Source: Methylobacterium ajmalii (GTDB lineage Bacteria; Pseudomonadota; Alphaproteobacteria; Rhizobiales; Beijerinckiaceae). Taken from it: DNA of 35,604 bases. Both the position numbers and the translations under genes were made by a program. Below the pieces are notes generated by a model, which was not told the origin of the DNA, did not search any database, and saw nothing but the letters and a program-made list of their open reading frames with translations. Numbering within the stretch: the stretch's first letter is position 1; every line of letters starts with the position of its first letter. Positions 14,662-21,584 of the stretch are shown here, in pieces. The stretch covers positions 1 to 35,604 of the forward strand of contig NZ_JACWCT010000121.1 of NCBI RefSeq assembly GCF_016613415.1, in the 5' to 3' direction.

Positions 14662-15612
14662 GTGCATCCCCTCGACATCGACCAGCTCCGCAGCCTCGTG
14701 GCGATCGCCGAGAGCGGCTCGTTCACCCGCGCGGCCGAGGCCGTGCACAAGACGCAATCCGCGGTCTCGATGCAGATGAAGCGGCTCGAGGAGCGGATCG
14801 GGCGCGAGATCTTCGTCAAGGCCGGGCGCGGCGTGCGCCTGACCGAGGACGGCGAGCGCCTGCTCGACTACGCGCGCCGCATCGTGCGGCTGCAGACCGA
14901 GTGCCTGGCGACCTTCGACGAGGGCGACCTGCCCGGCCGGGTGCGGCTCGGCCTGCCGGACGACTACGCCGACCGCTACCTGCCGGAGATCCTCGGCCGC
15001 TTCGCCCGGGCCCATCCGCGGGCCGAGGTCACGGTGGTGTGCGAGCCCTCCGACATGCTGGCCGAGCGGATCGCCGACGGCGACATCGACCTCGCCATCG
15101 TCACCGAGGCCAAGACGGGAAGCAAGACGGGAGGCAGGGCGGGGAGCGCGGCGCGAGGCGCCGGTCGGCGGGGCGTCGAGACGATCCGCACCGAGGCGCT
15201 GCTCTGGGTCACGTCGAGCCGCCACGCGGTGCACCGGGAGGAGCCGGTGCCCCTCGCCCTCGGGCGGCCGGCCTGCAACTGGCGGCTCGCCGCCATCGAG
15301 GCGCTGGAGCGCGGCGGGCGCCATAGCCGGATCCTGTTCGTGAGCTGGAACTCCACCGCGGTCGGCGCCGCGGTGCTGGCGGGGCTCGCCGTCTCGGTCC
15401 TGCCGGAGAGCGCGCTGCGCTCCGGCATGCGGGTGCTCGGCCCGCAGGACGGCTTCGCGCCCCTGCCCGCCTGCCGGATCGGCCTGATGCGCCACCGGGC
15501 GGGCGAGCCGAACCCACTCGCCGACATCCTGGCCGGGCACATCCGGCAATCGCTGGACAACCTCGCTCTCGACGGCCTCGCCCCCGACGCACCGGGGCTG
15601 GCGGCGGAGTGA
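14662..15612 (+). CDS. LysR-family transcriptional regulator
   Basis: A LysR-type regulator of 316 residues with a GTG start and a GGAG site about nine bases before it. The DNA-binding part reads IDQLRSLVAIAESGSFTRAA then VHKTQSAVSMQMKRLEERIG, and GRGVRLTEDGERLLDYARRI completes the winged helix. The effector domain starts at about residue 90 (GRVRLGLPDDYADRYLPEIL). At about 151-172 it contains a Lys/Gly/Arg-rich stretch (KTGS, KTGG, RAGS) made of three 12-bp repeats that most family members lack. It is divergent from the DUF1127 gene, which is a likely target. The gene ends 12 bases from the convergent Flp pilin gene. Confidence 0.9.
   Translation: MHPLDIDQLRSLVAIAESGSFTRAAEAVHKTQSAVSMQMKRLEERIGREIFVKAGRGVRLTEDGERLLDYARRIVRLQTECLATFDEGDLPGRVRLGLPDDYADRYLPEILGRFARAHPRAEVTVVCEPSDMLAERIADGDIDLAIVTEAKTGSKTGGRAGSAARGAGRRGVETIRTEALLWVTSSRHAVHREEPVPLALGRPACNWRLAAIEALERGGRHSRILFVSWNSTAVGAAVLAGLAVSVLPESALRSGMRVLGPQDGFAPLPACRIGLMRHRAGEPNPLADILAGHIRQSLDNLALDGLAPDAPGLAAE
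15112..15147 (+). repeat. 12-bp tandem repeat inside lysR
   Basis: Three consecutive units, AAGACGGGAAGC, AAGACGGGAGGC and AGGGCGGGGAGC, encode KTGS, KTGG and RAGS. The third unit has drifted. The expansion stays in frame and lies in the effector-binding domain of the LysR regulator. Confidence 0.75.
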
Positions 15613-15624
15613 ACGCCGCGCGCC

Positions 15625-15819
15625 CTACTGGAGCGCGGCGAGGAAGCGGGTGCTGAGGTTGGTGAACAGGCTGCCGGCCGAGTTGCCGTAGACCGCGAGC
15701 GCTCCCGTGAGGGCCAGGAAGATCAGCCCGGCCACGAGCGCGTACTCGATCGCCGTCGATCCGGATCGCTCGTCCCGGAATGTCCGGACCGCCTCCGTTC
15801 TCCGCGCCCTGTCCCGCAC
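15625..15819 (-). CDS. Flp-family type IVb pilin
   Basis: A 64-residue pilin precursor. A basic leader (MRDRARRTEAVRTFRDERSG) precedes the type IVb processing site and the hydrophobic helix STAIEYALVAGLIFLALTG, which has the glutamate typical of Flp pilins at position 5 after the cleavage site. The remaining residues (GNSAGSLFTNLSTRFLAAL) match the short Flp tail. The start is GTG, with GGGAG upstream. Flp pilins form tight-adherence pili that need a prepilin peptidase (CpaA/TadV) and the Tad secretion machinery; none is encoded in this window, so it is an isolated copy or a paralogue of pilins encoded elsewhere. It is convergent with the lysR gene. Confidence 0.93.
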   Translation of the reverse strand: MRDRARRTEAVRTFRDERSGSTAIEYALVAGLIFLALTGALAVYGNSAGSLFTNLSTRFLAALQ

Positions 15820-15967
15820 GCCCCGCTCCCACGATCCGTCGGCGGCAGAGTAAGGAGAGACCTCCTCATCACAGGTTAACGCGACGGTCGAAACGGCCGG
15901 CAGGGCGCCCTGCCGGCCCGATGTGAGGGCGGAACCGAGATTTTCCCGGGTTCCGCCCCCCCGATCG

Positions 15968-16240
15968 TCAGGCCTTGCCGGTCTCCTTGCGCAGCGCGTC
16001 GATGCGCTGCGAGGCCTCGGCCTTGTCGAGATCGGGGTCGTAGGCGTCCTCGTCCTTGGCCTGCTCGGCCAAGGTCTTGAGATAGGACGCCTGCGCCCCG
16101 GTCATCGGCTCGGAGCCGGTGGTCCAGTCCTTGGGATCCTTGATGCGGTTCGAGGTGTCCTTGGGATCCTGCTTCGGGTTCTCGGTCTCGTGCTGCGCCT
16201 CGGCGTCGTGGGACTCGGCCTTCTTGGTCCTGGCGGTCAT
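15968..16240 (-). CDS. DUF3072-domain protein
   Basis: A 90-residue highly charged cytoplasmic protein without signal peptide or membrane segment. The conserved C-terminal half, WTTGSEPMTGAQASYLKTLA then a short acidic segment and LDKAEASQRIDALRKETGKA, is the DUF3072 signature, found widely in bacteria. The N-terminal half is polar and probably disordered (Glu/Lys/Asp/His-rich). The function is unknown. The Met-Thr-Gly-Ala-Gln and Leu-x-x-Leu pattern suggests a small helical fold. Upstream, the sequence GGGGATCCCC (16241-16250) is a perfect palindrome touching the start codon and covering the ribosome binding site. Confidence 0.88.
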   Translation of the reverse strand: MTARTKKAESHDAEAQHETENPKQDPKDTSNRIKDPKDWTTGSEPMTGAQASYLKTLAEQAKDEDAYDPDLDKAEASQRIDALRKETGKA

Positions 16241-16357
16241 GGGGATCCCCGTGTTCCCTTAATGTTCCAGCCAGACAACGGGGAAGCCCCGGCTCGTGTT
16301 CCCGGCCGGGACGCCGGAACGCGGCTTGTCCCCGCAAATCACGGCCGCGGACGCGCG

Positions 16358-16389
16358 AAGGCCCCGGGCGGTCTCCCGCCCGGGGCCTT
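16358..16389 (-). terminator. Strong hairpin downstream of ilvE
   Basis: AAGGCCCCGGGCG (16358-16370) and CGCCCGGGGCCTT (16377-16389) form a perfect 13-bp GC-rich stem with a six-base loop. It lies about 80 bases after the ilvE stop on the minus strand. Only a short TT follows the stem there, so it is a weak-tailed intrinsic terminator. It could also stop transcription from the DUF3072 side. Confidence 0.65.
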
Positions 16390-16415
16390 GTTCACGCGCT
16401 CGTCGTGGGAATCGA

Positions 16416-16474
16416 GCGGCCTTGTTTCAGGCCGGCACGATCCGGGCGGCCTCGCGTCAGGCCGCGTTGTTTCA
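16416..16474. repeat. Repeated hairpin motif around the ilvE stop
   Basis: GCGGCCTTGTTTCAGGCCG at 16416-16434 and GCGGCCTCGCGTCAGGCCG at 16446-16464 are 30 bp apart and nearly identical; a third, shorter copy overlaps the ilvE stop. Each can form a six- or seven-bp stem. Read on the minus strand they repeat the codons Ala-Ala-stop in the ilvE frame. Confidence 0.6.
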
Positions 16475-17359
16475 AGCCGCCTTGGCCTTCGGCTGCACCT
16501 CGGCGGTGTAGTCGTCCATCAGGGTCTTGGTCATCGCCGCCGGGGTGAAGCGGTACTGGGCGATCTCCGAGACCGGGGTGACCTCGGCGGCCGAGCCGGT
16601 GATGAAGCACTCGGTGAAGCCCGCCAGCTCCTCGAGGCGGATGCGCCGCTCGACCACCTCGTAACCGCGGCGCTTGGCCAGCTCGATCACGGTCTGGCGG
16701 GTGATGCCGTTGAGGAAGCGGTCGGCCTGGGGCGTGTGGATCACCCCGTCCTGGATGAAGAACACGTTGGCGCCGGTGCACTCGGCGACGTTGTCCTCCC
16801 AGTCGAGCATCAAGGCGTCGGCGTAGCCCTTGTTCTCGGCCCGGTGCTTGGAGATGGTGCAGATCATGTAGAGGCCCGCCGCCTTCGAGGCCGACGGCGC
16901 GGTGCGCGGATCGGGCCGGCGGTACTCGGCGAGGTCGAGCCGGATACCCTTCATCTTGGTCGCCGGGTCGAAGTAGCTCGGCCATTCCCACGCCGCGATG
17001 GCGAGGTGGATGGTGTTGGCCTGCGCCGACACGCCCATCATCTCCGAGCCGCGCCAGGCGACCGGGCGGAGATAGGCGTCCTGGAGGCCGCTCTCCTTGA
17101 GCACCAGCTTCTTGGCGGCGTCGATCTCGGCGACCGTGAACGGGACCTCGAAGTCGAGGAGCTCGGCCGAGCGGCGCAGGCGCTGCGAATGCTCGGTGCA
17201 CTTGAAGATCTGGCCGCCATAGGCGCGCTCGCCCTCGAACACGCTGGAGCCGTAGTGCAGGCCGTGGCTGAGTACGTGAATCTTCGCGTCCGCCCACGGC
17301 ACCATGCGGCCGTCGACCCAGATGTGGCCTTCACGCTGGTCGAAGGGAATGACGGACAT
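16472..17359 (-). CDS. ilvE: Branched-chain amino acid aminotransferase
   Basis: A PLP-dependent class IV aminotransferase of 295 residues. It transfers the amino group between glutamate and the 2-oxo acids of Val, Leu and Ile. Visible signatures: IWVDGRMVPWADAKIHVLSHGLHYGSSVFEGERAY at the start, the PLP-lysine region APSASKAAGLYMICTISKH, GYADALMLD, and the SEGxGxNxF-like element NVAECTGANVFFI, then FLNGITRQTVIELAK and ECFITGSAAEVTPV. I use the ATG at 17357-17359 with GAGG upstream; the frame is open to 17473 but those residues are not conserved. It is divergent from a MarR regulator gene, and the TATGTCA/TGACATA palindrome lies between them. The C-terminal tail is KAKAA. Confidence 0.96.
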   Translation of the reverse strand: MSVIPFDQREGHIWVDGRMVPWADAKIHVLSHGLHYGSSVFEGERAYGGQIFKCTEHSQRLRRSAELLDFEVPFTVAEIDAAKKLVLKESGLQDAYLRPVAWRGSEMMGVSAQANTIHLAIAAWEWPSYFDPATKMKGIRLDLAEYRRPDPRTAPSASKAAGLYMICTISKHRAENKGYADALMLDWEDNVAECTGANVFFIQDGVIHTPQADRFLNGITRQTVIELAKRRGYEVVERRIRLEELAGFTECFITGSAAEVTPVSEIAQYRFTPAAMTKTLMDDYTAEVQPKAKAA

Positions 17360-17484
17360 GACGATGATCCTCGTATGCGTTCGTTTCCGCCTGGCTGGTT
17401 CTCGCGCAACCTTCGTGCTTGAGCGGGGCGCGGGGCGTTCGTTCGTTTCGCCGGCGGGGTTGACGGGTATCAATGGGACTGAGA

Positions 17485-17505
17485 TATGTCAACAAGACTG
17501 ACATA
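17485..17505. promoter_or_regulatory. MarR-type operator palindrome
   Basis: TATGTCA (17485-17491) and TGACATA (17499-17505) are perfect 7-bp arms around a 7-bp spacer. A TTGACA-like -35 for ilvE overlaps the left arm on the minus strand. On the plus strand TTGACG at 17460-17465 with a weak -10 near GATATG at 17483-17488 could serve marR. A MarR dimer bound here could block both directions. Confidence 0.7.
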
Positions 17506-17543
17506 AATGACGCGAGCCCGCGAAGGCTCGGTTCCGCCAAGAG

Positions 17544-18206
17544 GTGCGACCCTTGACCCAGGCCGCCCGGACCCGTCCGGCCCCCATCCCGGACGCCGCC
17601 GACGAGGATGGACGGGCGGCAGGCTACTCCCCGGAGGGGCCGACGCAAAGATCGCCGGAACACGGCTCGCCGGACCGAGACCAGCCGGCCTACGACCTCA
17701 TCGAGCTCTTGTTCTTCGCCTACCGCGACTTCGTCGCCGATCCCGACCGGATCCTGGCCGAGTACGGCTTCGGCCGCGCCCACCACCGGGTGCTGCACTT
17801 CGTCGACCGCCATCCCGGCCTCACCATCGCCGAACTCCTGGATATCCTGCGGATCACCAAGCAGAGCCTGAACCGGGTGCTGAAGGAATTGATCGAGCAG
17901 GGCTACATCGCGCAGCGGACGGGCACGAGCGACCGCCGCCACCGCCTCCTCACCTGCACGCCGCAGGGCCGTGCGCTCGCCCAGCGCCTCGCGGGCGTCC
18001 AGGGCGAACGGGTCCGGCGGGCGCTCGCCGAGGTCGGCCCCGCGCTCCGCGAGCCGGCGGGCCGGTTCCTGCTCGCGATGATCGAGCCGGAGGAGCGCGC
18101 CGCGGTGAGCCGGCTCATCGGCGGCGAGGCATCGGCCGAGATCCCGGCGGAGATCCAAGCGGAGATCCGGGCCGGGAGCCCGTCCGCCGACGGGGCCCGC
18201 CCGTGA
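17544..18206 (+). CDS. MarR-family transcriptional regulator
   Basis: A MarR-type winged-helix regulator of 220 residues. The start is GTG 17544 or TTG 17553; the latter is preceded by AAGAGG at good spacing. The first 50 residues are a disordered Pro/Ala-rich extension. The core holds LIELLFFAYRDFVADPDRIL, the helix-turn-helix LTIAELLDILRITKQSLNRVLKELIEQGYI and the wing RTGTSDRRHRLLTCTPQGRAL with its conserved Asp-Arg-Arg. The C-terminal helices form the dimer interface. It overlaps the response regulator start by four bases (GTGA), so it heads a MarR/response regulator/kinase operon. In Rhodobacter capsulatus the PetP (MarR-like) and PetR (OmpR-like) genes have the same pairing, so a petP-like name is possible; it is not proven here. 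Confidence 0.9.
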   Translation: MRPLTQAARTRPAPIPDAADEDGRAAGYSPEGPTQRSPEHGSPDRDQPAYDLIELLFFAYRDFVADPDRILAEYGFGRAHHRVLHFVDRHPGLTIAELLDILRITKQSLNRVLKELIEQGYIAQRTGTSDRRHRLLTCTPQGRALAQRLAGVQGERVRRALAEVGPALREPAGRFLLAMIEPEERAAVSRLIGGEASAEIPAEIQAEIRAGSPSADGARP

Positions 18207-18934
18207 GCGCCGGCCCCGCCCTCAGCCCCCGGGCCGAGCTGCCCGACCACGCCCCCCACATCCTGGTCGTCGACGACGACCGCCGCCTGCGCGACCTCCT
18301 CGCCCGCTTCCTCGGCGAGAACGGTTATCGCGTCACCGCTGCCGCGAGCGCCGCCGAGGCGCGGGCGCGGGGCCGCAGCCTGGTCTTCGACGCGGTGGTG
18401 CTCGACGTGATGATGCCGGGCGAGACCGGCTTCGATTACGCCCGCCAGATCCGCCTGACCTCGAGCGTGCCGATCCTGATGCTCACCGCCCGCTCGAACC
18501 CGAACGACCGGGTCACCGGGCTCGAGATCGGCGCCGACGACTATCTGCCGAAACCCTTCGAGCCGCGGGAGCTGATCCTGCGCCTCAACAACATCCTGCG
18601 CCGCAACGCGCGGGGCCCCGCCGACGGCACGGCCGCGCCGCTCGACGCGGTGCGGTTCGGGCCGTTCCAGTTCCGCATCGAGCGCGGCGAGCTCACCCGC
18701 GACGAGGAGGCGATCCGCCTCTCCGAGCGCGAGCGCGAGATCCTCACCATCCTGGCGCTCGCCCGCGGCGGCAACGTCGAGCGCGAGGCGCTGACCGGGA
18801 CCAACGGCGCCGCCAACGAGCGCACCGTGGACGTGCAGATGAACCGCCTGCGCCGGCGCATCGAGGACGACCCGGCCAACCCGCGCTACGTGCAGACCGT
18901 GCGCGGCGTCGGCTACCGTCTGGTCCTGGACTAG
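18203..18934 (+). CDS. OmpR-family response regulator
   Basis: A 243-residue response regulator. The start is the GTG at 18203 overlapping the marR stop; the same frame is open far upstream but antisense-like there. The receiver domain has HILVVDDDRRLRDLL, phosphoacceptor Asp68 in AVVLDVMMPGETG, the Thr in LMLTARSN and the Lys in YLPKPFEP. The DNA-binding domain reads LSEREREILTILAL, NERTVDVQMNRLRRRI and VQTVRGVGYRLV. It is a full-length OmpR-type protein. The neighbouring kinase is EnvZ-like. Its N-terminal 17 residues are an unconserved extension. Together with the MarR gene upstream it resembles the petP-petR pair, which in Rhodobacter is needed for respiration and photosynthesis; a similar global role is possible here but is not shown. 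Confidence 0.92.
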   Translation: MSAGPALSPRAELPDHAPHILVVDDDRRLRDLLARFLGENGYRVTAAASAAEARARGRSLVFDAVVLDVMMPGETGFDYARQIRLTSSVPILMLTARSNPNDRVTGLEIGADDYLPKPFEPRELILRLNNILRRNARGPADGTAAPLDAVRFGPFQFRIERGELTRDEEAIRLSEREREILTILALARGGNVEREALTGTNGAANERTVDVQMNRLRRRIEDDPANPRYVQTVRGVGYRLVLD

Positions 18935-18936
18935 CC

Positions 18937-20307
18937 GTGGCCACCCCCACCCTCGCCGGGACGCTGCCGACGCCCCGGCGGGCCTGGCGCCGGCTCGGCC
19001 GCGTGATCGGCGACCGGCTGCCGAAGGGGCTCTACGCCCGATCCCTCATCATCATCATCGCCCCGATGGTGCTGCTGCAATCGGTGATCGCCTACACCTT
19101 CATGGAGCGGCACTGGCAGCTGGTGACGCGGCGCCTCTCGGCCGCGGTGACCGCCGACGTCGCGGCCTTGATCGACATCTACGAGAGCTACCCGCAGGAC
19201 AAGGGCTCCGAGACCCTGGAGCGGATCGCCAGCGAGCGTCTGAACCTCGACATCGACATCCTGGAGGGCGCCAAGCTCCCCGCCCCCGGCCCGCGCCCGT
19301 TCTTCTCCCTCCTCGACGAGGCCCTGTCCGACGAGATCCGGCGCCAGATCGCCCGGCCGTTCTGGATCGACACCGTCGGGCGCTCCAACCTGATCGAGAT
19401 CCGGGTCGAGATCCCCGGCGGGGTGATGCGGGTGATCGCCCGGCGCAGCCAGGCCTACGCCTCGAACTCGCACATCTTCCTGCTCTGGATGGGCGGCTCC
19501 TCGATGGTGCTGCTCGGCGTCGCGATCCTCTTCCTGCGCAACCAGATCCGGCCGATCCTGCGGCTCGCCGACGTGGCGGAGAACTTCGGCAAGGGCCGCG
19601 AGCTCGATTTCCGCCCCCGCGGCGCCCGCGAGGTGCGCAAGGCCGGCCACGCCTTCATCGAGATGAAGCGGCGCATCGAGCGGGCGATGGAGCAGCGCAC
19701 GACGATGCTCAACGGGGTCAGCCACGACCTGCGCACCATCATCACCCGCTTCCGGCTCTCCCTGGTGCTGCTGCCCCAGACCCCCGAGATCGACGACCTG
19801 CAGCGCGACGTCGACGAGATGAGCCGGATGCTGGAGGCCTACCTCGCCTTCGCCAAGGGCGATTCCGGCGAGCCGGCCGCGGCCATCGACCTGCGGGCGC
19901 TCCTCGAGGACGTGCGCACCGACGTGGAGCGTCTGGGCGGCCACGTCTCCGAGGTGACGCTGGAGGGCCAGGCGACCGTGACGGTCCGGCCCGACGCCTT
20001 CCGGCGCTGCCTGTTCAACCTCGCCGCCAACGCCGCCCGCTACGGCGACACGATCGCGATCACCGCCCGCCAGGAGGCGCGCTGGCTCGCCGTCTCGATC
20101 GACGACGACGGTCCGGGCATCCCGGTCGAGCAGCGCGAGGAGGTGTTCAAGCCCTTCGTGCGCCTCGACGACGCCCGCCAGGATGCCGGCGGCTCGGGGC
20201 TGGGCCTCGCCATCGCCCTCGACATCGCGCGCGCGCATGGCGGCGACGTGGCGCTGTACGACTCGCCGCTCGGGGGCCTCAGGGCGACGGTGCGGGTGCC
20301 GGCGTGA
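18937..20307 (+). CDS. EnvZ-like membrane histidine kinase
   Basis: A 456-residue sensor kinase with a GTG start two bases after the regulator stop. Membrane segments lie at about 36-55 and 180-200, with a periplasmic domain of about 125 residues between them, followed by a HAMP linker. His263 lies in NGVSHDLRTIITRFRL. The usual proline two residues after this Arg-Thr is replaced by Ile (HDLRTI instead of HDLRTP). The ATP-binding domain has NLAANAARYG, DDGPGIP and GSGLGLAIA. It should phosphorylate the upstream response regulator. The domain layout is that of EnvZ. A small hairpin (CGACCG-TAGCG-CGGTCG, 20321-20337) lies 14 bases after the stop and may be its terminator. Confidence 0.93.
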   Translation: MATPTLAGTLPTPRRAWRRLGRVIGDRLPKGLYARSLIIIIAPMVLLQSVIAYTFMERHWQLVTRRLSAAVTADVAALIDIYESYPQDKGSETLERIASERLNLDIDILEGAKLPAPGPRPFFSLLDEALSDEIRRQIARPFWIDTVGRSNLIEIRVEIPGGVMRVIARRSQAYASNSHIFLLWMGGSSMVLLGVAILFLRNQIRPILRLADVAENFGKGRELDFRPRGAREVRKAGHAFIEMKRRIERAMEQRTTMLNGVSHDLRTIITRFRLSLVLLPQTPEIDDLQRDVDEMSRMLEAYLAFAKGDSGEPAAAIDLRALLEDVRTDVERLGGHVSEVTLEGQATVTVRPDAFRRCLFNLAANAARYGDTIAITARQEARWLAVSIDDDGPGIPVEQREEVFKPFVRLDDARQDAGGSGLGLAIALDIARAHGGDVALYDSPLGGLRATVRVPA

Positions 20308-20320
20308 TCGAGCGATGGGA

Positions 20321-20337
20321 CGACCGTAGCGCGGTCG
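20321..20337 (+). terminator. Possible terminator after the kinase gene
   Basis: CGACCG and CGGTCG form a six-bp stem with a TAGCG loop, 14 bases after the kinase stop. There is no T-run, so it is a weak candidate. The rest of the stretch to 20487 shows no gene or clear promoter. Confidence 0.3.
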
Positions 20338-20487
20338 CCGTTCGGGCCGGCACCCCGCGGATGGAAGCGCGCCGGATCGCACCCTAAGGCTTCGTCAGGG
20401 CCGACGCTCCCCGCTGCGAGGCTCTGACAATAACCTTTTCGCACCGCTCCCCATGCTAAGCCCCTGCCGGATCGGGAGGGCGGGACG

Positions 20488-21441
20488 ATGAGCGAGGCGG
20501 AACCGAGTACGGCCCCCCTGGTCGGCCTCGCGGCAGCGATCCTGGCGGCGACGCTCGACGAGCCGCGGGTGCTCACCGTGCCGGTGGCCGATCAGCCCGA
20601 GGGCCGGACCGAGGGCCTGCCGGCCGGGCCGCTCGAGCCGGCGCATCCCACCCTGGAGCGGGGCCTGCGGGCCTGGGTCGAGCGGCAGACCGGCCAGAGC
20701 CTCGGCTACGTCGAGCAGCTCTACACCTTCGGCGACCGCGACCGGCGCCGGGGCGGCAAGGGGGATGTCGGGCTGCACGCGCTCTCGGTCGCCTATCTCG
20801 CCCTGGTGCGCGAGGCGCGGCCCGCCGCCGATTCGGCCTGGCAGAGCTGGTACCGCTATTTCCCCTACGAGGACCGGCGGGCGGGGCGCACGGACGACCT
20901 CGACGCCATCGCGGCCCGGCTCGCGGCCTGGGCCGAAGCCGCATCAAGCCCGGAGGCGCGCCGGCGCCGGGGCGACCGGATCGGCCTGACATTCGGGGCG
21001 GCCGGGAGCGGCTGGAACGAGGAGCGGGTGCTGGAGCGCTACGAGCTGCTGTTCGAGGCCGGCCTCGTGCCCGAGGCCGGGGCGGACCTGGACGTGAGCC
21101 CCCTCACCGGCCGGCCGATGGCCCACGACCACCGGCGCATGCTCGCCACCGCCCTCGGCCGCCTGCGCGGCAAGATCAAGTACCGGCCGGTCGTGTTCGA
21201 GCTGATGCCTCCCGCCTTCACGCTGGGCCAGCTCCAGCGCGTGGTCGAGGCTTTGTCGGGCATCCTGCTGCACAAGCAGAACTTCCGCCGCCTCGTCGCC
21301 CATCAGGGCCTCGTCGAGGAGACCGAGGCCGTCACCGCCGAGACCGGCGGGCGCCCGGCCCGGCTGATGCGCTTTCGCCGCGAGGTGCTGCTGGAACGCC
21401 CGGCGCCCGGCCTGCGCCTGCCCTCGAACCGGACCGGCTGA
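20488..21441 (+). CDS. nadQ: NadQ-like NAD biosynthesis repressor (Nudix-related, NrtR-type HTH)
   Basis: A 317-residue protein recognised by its C-terminal half: KYRPVVFELMPPAFTLGQLQRVVEAL then LLHKQNFRRLVAHQGLVEET, the winged-helix domain of NrtR-type regulators. The first 200 residues have the size and layout of a degenerate Nudix domain (FGDRDRRRGGKGDVGLHALSVAYLALVREA) and have lost the full Nudix box, as in regulatory versions that bind a NAD-related ligand. In alphaproteobacteria such regulators (NadQ) control nadABC. The gene lies directly upstream of nadA on the same strand, and a palindrome of the NadQ type overlaps the nadA promoter. The start has GGGAGG upstream. It probably acts as a cytoplasmic repressor that senses NAD status. 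Confidence 0.88.
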   Translation: MSEAEPSTAPLVGLAAAILAATLDEPRVLTVPVADQPEGRTEGLPAGPLEPAHPTLERGLRAWVERQTGQSLGYVEQLYTFGDRDRRRGGKGDVGLHALSVAYLALVREARPAADSAWQSWYRYFPYEDRRAGRTDDLDAIAARLAAWAEAASSPEARRRRGDRIGLTFGAAGSGWNEERVLERYELLFEAGLVPEAGADLDVSPLTGRPMAHDHRRMLATALGRLRGKIKYRPVVFELMPPAFTLGQLQRVVEALSGILLHKQNFRRLVAHQGLVEETEAVTAETGGRPARLMRFRREVLLERPAPGLRLPSNRTG

Positions 21442-21492
21442 GCGGTCGCGGGGGAGCCAGCGGCGCCGAAGTTGCGGCACCCTGCCGCACTT

Positions 21493-21509
21493 ATGCTCAC
21501 ATCCAACAT
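21493..21509. promoter_or_regulatory. Degenerate second NadQ-type half-site box
   Basis: ATGCTCA at 21493-21499, three bases, then CCAACAT. The left arm is identical to the nadA box; the right arm matches TGAGCAT at four of seven positions. It lies 59 bp upstream of the good box and may be a weaker second site. Confidence 0.45.
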
Positions 21510-21551
21510 ATCTGGACAGTCTCGGATCCGCGGATTAGCCTAGCCGGGTAA

Positions 21552-21568
21552 ATGCTCATATTGAGCAT
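21552..21568. promoter_or_regulatory. nadA: NadQ operator before nadA
   Basis: ATGCTCA-TAT-TGAGCAT is a perfect palindrome of 7-bp arms with a 3-bp spacer, ending 16 bases before the nadA start. The position and the adjacent nadQ gene support it as the repressor site. Published NadQ sites have this general ATGCTCA...TGAGCAT form, recalled rather than checked. Confidence 0.8.
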
Positions 21569-21584
21569 ATACAGGGAGGCGAGA

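Noticed and set aside
17507..18202. An upstream extension of the response-regulator frame at 18203-18934.
   Set aside because: That part overlaps the MarR gene in another frame and is Arg/Pro-rich. The GTG at 18203 overlaps the marR stop and gives a normal-length protein.
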